Shown here piece by piece: positions 8,068 to 12,494 of a DNA stretch of 12,494 nt (the first letter of the stretch is position 1; each line of letters opens with the position of its first letter). Origin of the DNA: CAZWRK01 sp964635875 (GTDB lineage Bacteria > Pseudomonadota > Gammaproteobacteria > Burkholderiales > Aquaspirillaceae). A program made the translations under genes and the position numbers. The notes beneath the pieces were generated by a model. It was not told where the DNA came from and ran no database searches. It saw only the letters and a program-made list of their open reading frames with translations. The DNA lies in the NCBI GenBank assembly GCA_964635875.1, contig CAZWRK010000120.1, positions 1 to 12,494 of the forward strand, read 5' to 3'.

Positions 8068-9447
8068 GTGTTACTGAAAAAATGTAAGCGATATTGGCCC
8101 GTATTATTGTTGGCATGGGTGCTGCCGGTGTGGGCATGGCAGCCGACAGGTTTATTAGAAGGGGATCGTTTTTCGGCGTGGGTCACGCCGGTGGATGGTG
8201 ATGGCCCGAGCATTGAAGTGGCGGCTGATACGCCGCGTTTGGCGGCCTCGACGTTTAAGCTGGTGACGAGTTATGCCGCCTTGGAGTTGCTTGGCCCCGA
8301 TTGGCGTTGGCAAACCTCTTGGCTGGCAGACAAAGTGCCCTCGGGGGAGGTGTTAACCGGACCGTTGTACTGGCGCGGCAATGGCGACCCGTATCTGGAT
8401 CACAACGACTTGGCCGAGATGGTCAAAATGCTGCGTGCGCGTGGGATTCGGGTGATTGAAGGTGATTTGGTGCTGGATAAATCGGCATGGAATGGCACCG
8501 GCAGCAGCAGCGAACGCGAAGACGAAGGGCCGCGCCCGTACCAAGTGGAACCCGATCCGCTGATGGTCAATCAGCGTTTAATCTCGGTGCAATTTCTCAC
8601 GCAATCTGGACGGGTACAGCTCAAGGCCGAGCCTGCATTGCCAGAAGTGACGCTCGAAAATCGCATCAAAATAGGCAAGGGTTTGTGTGGTCGCAGCGTG
8701 CGTGATCATATTCAGACTAAAGTCGTCGCAGGGCAGACCATTACCCTCAGTGGCACCTTACCTGCAGATTGCGATGGCAAAACGCTTTATATTCCGGTCC
8801 TCGATCATGATCGCTACCAAGCTGCTTTGTTTGGTCAACTCTGGCGCGCAGCTGGGGGCGAGTGGCGTGGGCAGGCGCGGCGCGGTGTGGTGCCACCACA
8901 GGCGGTTGAGTTAGCGAGCCATCGTTCGCGTTCGCTGACCGAGACTGTGTATGCGACGAATAAATACAGTAATAACGCAATGGCGCGGGCGTTGTTTTTA
9001 ACCATCGGCATGGCCAACCCCAAAACCGGCTACACCTTCTTAGATGCGTGTGAAGTGGTGAAAACATGGCTGAAAAAGCATCACATTGAAGCCGGTGCAT
9101 TGTCGATGGAAAATGGTGCGGGGCTATCACGCCTTGAAAAGCTCTCGCCACGACAGTTGGGGCAGATGCTATTGGAGGCGGATCGCTCCACAATCGGGCC
9201 TGAACTGCAGGCATCGTTGCCGATTGCAGGCGTCGACGGGACCTTAGAGCGCCGTTTTAAAGATGGTCAGGTGCTAGGGCGCTTTAAAACTGGTTCGCTG
9301 TCGGATGTGCGCGCTTTAGCCGGATACCTTGAAGGAAAAGACGGTCGTCGCCATGTGTTGGTGGCTTTCTTGCAGAGTCGCCACCCTGAATCGCTCGCGC
9401 GTTTTGATGCGTTGATCAGTGGCTTGGCGGCTTCTGTGCAGCGTTAA
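8068..9447 (+). CDS. dacB: D-alanyl-D-alanine carboxypeptidase/endopeptidase (PBP4, family S13)
   Basis: DacB-type enzymes trim pentapeptide stems and cleave peptide cross-links of peptidoglycan in the periplasm. The 459-residue product begins with a signal peptide: KKCKR, a hydrophobic core (PVLLLAWVLP) and a likely cleavage after VWA at residue 23. All three active-site motifs are present: STFK (61-64, nucleophile S61), SNN (301-303) and KTG (407-409). ENGAGLSR (348-355) is also typical of the family. The long spacing between the first two motifs holds the extra domains of S13 enzymes; C207 and C235 could form a disulphide there. The start is GTG, directly after the priA stop (TAAGTG), with GGAG at 8058-8061 inside the end of priA. 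No other start codon lies near enough to keep the signal peptide. The tight join to priA implies co-expression but not a shared function. Confidence 0.93.
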   Translation: MLLKKCKRYWPVLLLAWVLPVWAWQPTGLLEGDRFSAWVTPVDGDGPSIEVAADTPRLAASTFKLVTSYAALELLGPDWRWQTSWLADKVPSGEVLTGPLYWRGNGDPYLDHNDLAEMVKMLRARGIRVIEGDLVLDKSAWNGTGSSSEREDEGPRPYQVEPDPLMVNQRLISVQFLTQSGRVQLKAEPALPEVTLENRIKIGKGLCGRSVRDHIQTKVVAGQTITLSGTLPADCDGKTLYIPVLDHDRYQAALFGQLWRAAGGEWRGQARRGVVPPQAVELASHRSRSLTETVYATNKYSNNAMARALFLTIGMANPKTGYTFLDACEVVKTWLKKHHIEAGALSMENGAGLSRLEKLSPRQLGQMLLEADRSTIGPELQASLPIAGVDGTLERRFKDGQVLGRFKTGSLSDVRALAGYLEGKDGRRHVLVAFLQSRHPESLARFDALISGLAASVQR

Positions 9448-9494
9448 TTTCGCGATTTTTATTTCGGCGCATGTCGCCCCATAGGAGTTGAATC

Positions 9495-9764
9495 ATGTCT
9501 TCATCTGCGAATCGCGTCACCATGTATACCACTGCGGTCTGTCCTTTCTGTCAGATGGCCGAGCAGCTGCTGCTACGCAAGGGCGTGAACGATATTGAAA
9601 AAATTCGTGTCGACCTCGACCCGCAAGCCCGTGAACAGATGATGAACATCACTGGCCGCCGCACCGTTCCGCAGATTTTTGTGGGCGATGTCCACGTTGG
9701 TGGCTTTGATGATTTGTCCGCGCTGGAACGTGCTGGCAAGCTTGATGCCTTGCTGGCGAGCTAG
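9495..9764 (+). CDS. grxC: Glutaredoxin 3 (GrxC), dithiol type
   Basis: This small cytoplasmic thiol-disulphide oxidoreductase uses glutathione to reduce protein and mixed disulphides. The 89-residue protein carries the active site C16-P-F-C19, so both cysteines of the dithiol class are kept, although the usual Tyr of CPYC is Phe. The cis-proline motif TVP (57-59) and GGFDD (69-73), which contact glutathione, are both present. The length fits the family (about 80-90). AGGAG at 9483-9487 precedes the ATG. It lies 47 bases after dacB with no terminator between them, and just before secB, as in many proteobacteria where grxC-secB-gpsA form a block that often also holds a rhodanese gene; no rhodanese gene is present here. 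Confidence 0.94.
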   Translation: MSSSANRVTMYTTAVCPFCQMAEQLLLRKGVNDIEKIRVDLDPQAREQMMNITGRRTVPQIFVGDVHVGGFDDLSALERAGKLDALLAS

Positions 9765-9836
9765 CTTTTGGCTGAAGCGGGGTGCAGTCAACGTCGTTTC
9801 ATGCGATGATTTCTCGCCCCAATAACCTTTAATGAC

Positions 9837-9854
9837 GCGGGGCCTTTATCCCGC
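9837..9854 (+). promoter_or_regulatory. Small hairpin upstream of secB
   Basis: GCGGG (9837-9841) can pair with CCCGC (9850-9854) around an eight-base loop, ending 15 bases before the secB start codon. It has no T run after it, so it is not a normal terminator. It could influence translation or mRNA stability. The rest of the 105 bases between grxC and secB shows no clear promoter. Five-base stems are common by chance. Confidence 0.3.
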
Positions 9855-9869
9855 AGAAAGTTGCCTTTC

Positions 9870-10310
9870 ATGAGCGAACAACAACAACCCGCCTTCTCGA
9901 TCGAAAAAATCTACGTAAAAGGCCTGTCTCTCGAAATCCCGCATGCCCCGCAAGCTTTCTTAGAGCGTGAAACGCCCGAGGTTGATTTGCAGCTGCACAC
10001 CGAAGCCCAGCAAATCGAAGAAGGTATTTTTGAATGTTCCGTCATCGTGACCGTGACTTCAAAACTGGCTGACGGCAAAGTGCTGTTTTTGATTGAAGCC
10101 GCTCAAGCCGGTATTTTCCAGATTCGCCATATCCCAGAAGACGAAATGCAACCGATTCTGGGCGTGGCCTGCCCGAACATTCTGTTCCCGTACTTGCGTG
10201 AAACCGTGTCCGACGTGGTGACTCGCGCGGGCTTCCCGCCGGTCTTGTTGGCACCGATCAACTTTGACGCGCTGTATGCACAGCAGCTCGAACAAGCGAA
10301 TGAAGCCTAA
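9870..10310 (+). CDS. secB: Protein-export chaperone SecB
   Basis: SecB is a tetrameric cytoplasmic chaperone that keeps precursor proteins unfolded and hands them to SecA for export. The 146-residue product shows the family features in order: FSIEKIYVKGLSLEIPHAP near the N-terminus (9-27), an acidic beta-rich core, and the conserved CPNILFPYLRETVSDVV and FPPVLLAPINFDALY near the end. E. coli SecB has 155 residues. The frame could begin at a TTG at 9861, but the ATG at 9870 gives the normal MSEQ start and is preferred. Only a weak AGAAAG lies ahead of it. It sits between grxC and gpsA, the order known from E. coli. SecB is typical of Proteobacteria, which supports the placement of the organism. 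Confidence 0.96.
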   Translation: MSEQQQPAFSIEKIYVKGLSLEIPHAPQAFLERETPEVDLQLHTEAQQIEEGIFECSVIVTVTSKLADGKVLFLIEAAQAGIFQIRHIPEDEMQPILGVACPNILFPYLRETVSDVVTRAGFPPVLLAPINFDALYAQQLEQANEA

Positions 10311-10367
10311 TCGTTTCACTATTCAACGATTCAGCCGTTTGTCACGCGGGCGTGTCGGGAGAGAGGC

Positions 10368-11381
10368 ATGAAGATTGCCGTGTTAGGGGCGGGCGCGTGG
10401 GGGAGCGCGTTGGCGATTGCCTATGCGCGCCACCCTGCTTTTCAGGTCACCTTATGGGGACGTGATGCGGCAGCGATCGCGGCAATGGATAGCGCACGAG
10501 AAAATGCGCGCTATCTTGCCGGTTTGCCATTTCCGAGCGCCTTGCAACTGAGCACCGATCTGGCTGCCACCGTCGCACCAGCGGACGTAATTTTGATCGT
10601 CACCCCGATTGCGGGTTTGCGCTCAACCGTCACGGCGGTGCGGGCCTGCCGCGAGGCCTCGCCGTGTCCCGTGCTATGGGCCTGCAAAGGCCTAGAAGCG
10701 GGAACCGGCTTGCTGCCGCATCAAGTGATGGCACAGGCATGGCCTGATTTGCCAGTCTCTGGCGCGCTGACGGGGCCAAGTTTTGCGAAAGAGGTGGCGG
10801 CAGATTTGCCCGCTGCGTTGACCTTGGCAGCGGACTCGTTAGAAAACGCGCGTCTCCTTGCCAAAATGCTGCACATCCCGCATTTGCGCTTGTACGCGGA
10901 TGATGATTTAGTCGGCGTGGAGGTCGGCGGCGCGATCAAAAATACGATTGCGATTGCTGCAGGGGTCTCGGATGGTCTGGGGTTTGGCATGAATGCGCGT
11001 GCCGCCTTGCTCACCCGTGGTCTTGCCGAAACCGCCCGTTTTGCTGAGGCATTGGGCGGGCGGGCGCAGACTTTATCCGGTTTAGCGGGCATTGGTGACT
11101 TGATTTTGACAGCGACAGGTGATTTGTCGCGCAATCGTCGCGTCGGCCAAGCTTTGGCGCGGGGCGAGTCGCTACCGGCGATTTTGGCCGGATTAGGCCA
11201 TGTTGCTGAAGGGGTGTCGACCACTCGAGAGGTGCATTTGCGTGCGTTGGCGCTCGGTGTCGAGATGCCGATTGTCGCGGCAACGTATGCGTTGCTGTAC
11301 GAAGCCGCCCCCGCTGATTCGATTGTACGTAGCTTGTTGGAGCGTGCACCCAAAACAGAGCATTACCCCGAACCGTTGTAA
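10368..11381 (+). CDS. gpsA: Glycerol-3-phosphate dehydrogenase [NAD(P)+] (GpsA)
   Basis: GpsA reduces dihydroxyacetone phosphate to sn-glycerol 3-phosphate, the backbone precursor of phospholipids, in the cytoplasm. The 337-residue product begins with the Rossmann motif GAGAWG (7-12). Conserved blocks follow: WACKGLE (104-110) with K107, GPSFAKEVA (136-144), and GGAIKNTIAIAAGVSDGLG (187-205), which holds the catalytic lysine K191. NARAALLTRG (209-218), GIGDLILTATGDLSRNRRVG (241-260) and EGVSTT (281-286) complete the substrate side. Length and motif order match the E. coli enzyme (339). The ATG follows GGGAG at a spacing of six. It lies 57 bases after secB and ends the plus-strand block: a strong terminator begins 19 bases after its stop. 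Confidence 0.97.
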   Translation: MKIAVLGAGAWGSALAIAYARHPAFQVTLWGRDAAAIAAMDSARENARYLAGLPFPSALQLSTDLAATVAPADVILIVTPIAGLRSTVTAVRACREASPCPVLWACKGLEAGTGLLPHQVMAQAWPDLPVSGALTGPSFAKEVAADLPAALTLAADSLENARLLAKMLHIPHLRLYADDDLVGVEVGGAIKNTIAIAAGVSDGLGFGMNARAALLTRGLAETARFAEALGGRAQTLSGLAGIGDLILTATGDLSRNRRVGQALARGESLPAILAGLGHVAEGVSTTREVHLRALALGVEMPIVAATYALLYEAAPADSIVRSLLERAPKTEHYPEPL

Positions 11382-11399
11382 GCGCTCGGTGTGTGACGC

Positions 11400-11428
11400 A
11401 AAAAGGGAGGCCGTGGCCTCCCTTTTTT
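11400..11428. terminator. Strong bidirectional terminator, gpsA / DUF3426 gene
   Basis: AAAAGGGAGGC (11401-11411) pairs with GCCTCCCTTTT (11416-11426) around a CGTG tetraloop, with T residues continuing to 11428 and A residues on the other flank. It begins 19 bases after gpsA and lies 25 bases past the stop of the convergent minus-strand gene, so it fits both transcripts. Confidence 0.92.
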
Positions 11429-11452
11429 ATGCATGTTGCTGAAGCGCCTTGC

Positions 11453-12463
11453 TTAGGACGGGTAGAACCACAGCAGGCTATAGCCAGAGGATTTGAGCTG
11501 ACCAAGATCCAGTTGCATAAAGACTTTTACTTCGCTGTTGGCGTTAAATTGCCCCAGCGCCAGATCTTCCTTGCTGAGGTAGTCGGTCGCGGTAAAGACT
11601 CGGCGCGCAAGCAAGTGCTCTTCGCCGTCTTTAAGGCTCAGTTCTAAGTGCGGATATGCTTGCGGATACGGTGCTTGGTTGCGCAGCGTCGCTGAGAGCT
11701 GGATCAAATTTGGATGATCCGGCACAAATGTCAGCTCTGACCACTCGGTGCGTAAGTGCTCCGATTTGGTCGGAAGTGGCACGCTACATCCGGCATTTTC
11801 GCAAATCGATTTAAAGACACTGCGTGCGCCGGGGACTTGTGACCCGATCTCTGTGCGGTACTGATAGGCCAGTTGTCCTAATAGCACACATGTCGCCATG
11901 ACCGATGCCACCACCCAGCCCCATGCCACACCTGGTCGAGGCGGGAGCGGCGGCGGCGCTTGGTAGTTTTCGTCTTGGTATTCTTCTTGGGCCGCCGTGA
12001 GTTCATCGTTGCCACGTATCTTATCGACGATGTCTTTTTTCGTGTTTAAGACACGGTCGAACAACCCCCCTGCCTTGGCTTCAGGCTCGGTTTTCTCTGG
12101 TGGCGTGGCTTCGACTTTGGCCGCTGCGGCCTGCGGACTGATTTTTGGAATCACGCCGTCGTCTTCATCATCTAACACACTGATGCGTTCTTGCGGGGCA
12201 ACGGGCGTCATGGCGTCTTGCAAGGCCGAGGCAAATGATGGTTCGACCCGTTTATTCTCAGAAGGTCTCGCATCCGCGCGGATCGGCTCTTTGATCGCGA
12301 GAGGCTCGGGCGCAACGACTGGCTCCGGCGCGGGGGCAGGCGGTGTCGGTCGTGCTTCAGGCTTGGTGAGCGTGACGGGCGTGGCGTCTTCCGTCCACGG
12401 ATCATCGCGGCCAATGTCTAAATCGTCGGCCGTGGCGTGATAGGCCGCTGTTTGACGGCTTGC
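11453..12463 (-). CDS. DUF3426 membrane protein, 5' end unresolved
   Basis: The C-terminal half matches DUF3426 proteins of Beta/Gammaproteobacteria, whose function is not known to me. Counting from a TTG at 12223 (256 residues), it has an acidic, Pro/Ala-rich linker, one transmembrane segment at about 100-120 (WGWVVASVMATCVLLGQLAY), the CENAGCSVPLP motif (141-151) with two cysteines, and a beta-rich domain ending in LLWFYPS. The same frame stays open upstream to a TAA at 12464-12466. The added part (residues such as DDLDIGRDDPWTED and a run of Pro/Ala/Glu) resembles the family's linker, so coding probably extends beyond 12223. Yet no ATG, GTG or TTG exists between 12223 and that stop, and the TTG has no ribosome-binding site. 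Family members normally start with a CxxC zinc ribbon (MJ0042 type), which is absent. The gene may be truncated, frameshifted near 12464, or mis-assembled at the edge. Confidence 0.7.
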   Translation of the reverse strand, partial: ASRQTAAYHATADDLDIGRDDPWTEDATPVTLTKPEARPTPPAPAPEPVVAPEPLAIKEPIRADARPSENKRVEPSFASALQDAMTPVAPQERISVLDDEDDGVIPKISPQAAAAKVEATPPEKTEPEAKAGGLFDRVLNTKKDIVDKIRGNDELTAAQEEYQDENYQAPPPLPPRPGVAWGWVVASVMATCVLLGQLAYQYRTEIGSQVPGARSVFKSICENAGCSVPLPTKSEHLRTEWSELTFVPDHPNLIQLSATLRNQAPYPQAYPHLELSLKDGEEHLLARRVFTATDYLSKEDLALGQFNANSEVKVFMQLDLGQLKSSGYSLLWFYPS

Positions 12464-12464
12464 T

Positions 12465-12489
12465 TATAATGATCGCTGACCTAAGGAGG
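12465..12489 (+). promoter_or_regulatory. Putative -10 box and ribosome-binding site for a gene beyond the right edge
   Basis: TATAAT (12465-12470) is followed by TAAGGAGG (12482-12489), a near-perfect Shine-Dalgarno sequence five bases before the window ends. A plus-strand start codon directly after base 12494 would have ideal spacing. No good -35 lies at normal distance from the TATAAT, and a leader this short would be unusual, so the Shine-Dalgarno match is the stronger part of the call. It would place a divergent gene next to the unresolved 5' end of the DUF3426 gene. Confidence 0.35.
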
Positions 12490-12494
12490 CCAGC

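Noticed and set aside
7241..8137. 298-codon open frame on the minus strand opposite priA and the start of dacB
   Set aside because: It is a shadow of priA: low-complexity Arg/Pro/Ala composition, no recognisable motif and no ribosome-binding site, while the plus strand carries an unmistakable helicase.
10721..11353. 210-codon open frame opposite gpsA
   Set aside because: Composition is Ser/Ala/Lys/Pro-rich without domain signal, and the opposite strand is a complete GpsA.
1..12494. CRISPR arrays, tRNA or rRNA genes, insertion sequences, toxin-antitoxin or defence clusters
   Set aside because: No spaced repeats, cloverleaf-like sequence, transposase motifs or small paired genes were seen on either strand.

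Overview
The window reads as an ordinary chromosomal housekeeping segment of a betaproteobacterium; Neisseriales or a relative is my best guess, from protein flavour and gene order only. hemE-priA adjacency and the grxC-secB-gpsA trio are both arrangements known in Beta/Gammaproteobacteria. I see no phage, transposon, CRISPR, tRNA or rRNA sequence and no defence-type cluster. The 12,494 bases could be one draft contig or scaffold, because they contain a run of exactly 100 N.

Layout, left to right. An AT-rich leader (1-118) may carry a divergent promoter for a gene off the left edge. It is followed by rppH (mRNA 5'-end pyrophosphohydrolase), a probable terminator, and parE (topoisomerase IV subunit B). 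parE converges on a minus-strand DUF342/FapA-type beta-solenoid protein across a shared hairpin terminator. A divergent 230-bp promoter region then separates that gene from hemE (uroporphyrinogen decarboxylase) on the plus strand. hemE, priA (replication-restart helicase) and dacB (PBP4-type peptidoglycan hydrolase) abut or overlap at TAATG and TAAGTG junctions. grxC, secB and gpsA continue on the same strand to a strong terminator at about 11,400-11,428. Beyond it, a minus-strand DUF3426 membrane protein runs toward the right edge, where its 5' end cannot be resolved. A plus-strand ribosome-binding sequence at the very edge suggests another gene just outside.

How the genes fit together. Most act alone in core processes: RNA decay, chromosome decatenation, haem synthesis, fork restart, cell-wall trimming, thiol redox, protein export and phospholipid precursor supply. 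The plus-strand block from hemE to gpsA has only short gaps and no internal terminator that I can see, so it may be one long transcript, with a possible extra promoter or regulatory hairpin before secB.

Two points matter most to a user of this annotation. First, hemE looks broken only because of assembly: identical 55-bp sequences flank the 100-N gap, and merging them restores a 354-residue HemE in one frame. Second, the DUF3426 gene has no acceptable start codon or zinc-ribbon in the window, and its frame is closed upstream by a stop at 12464-12466. It may be truncated, frameshifted or mis-assembled. I found no convincing new biological system here.
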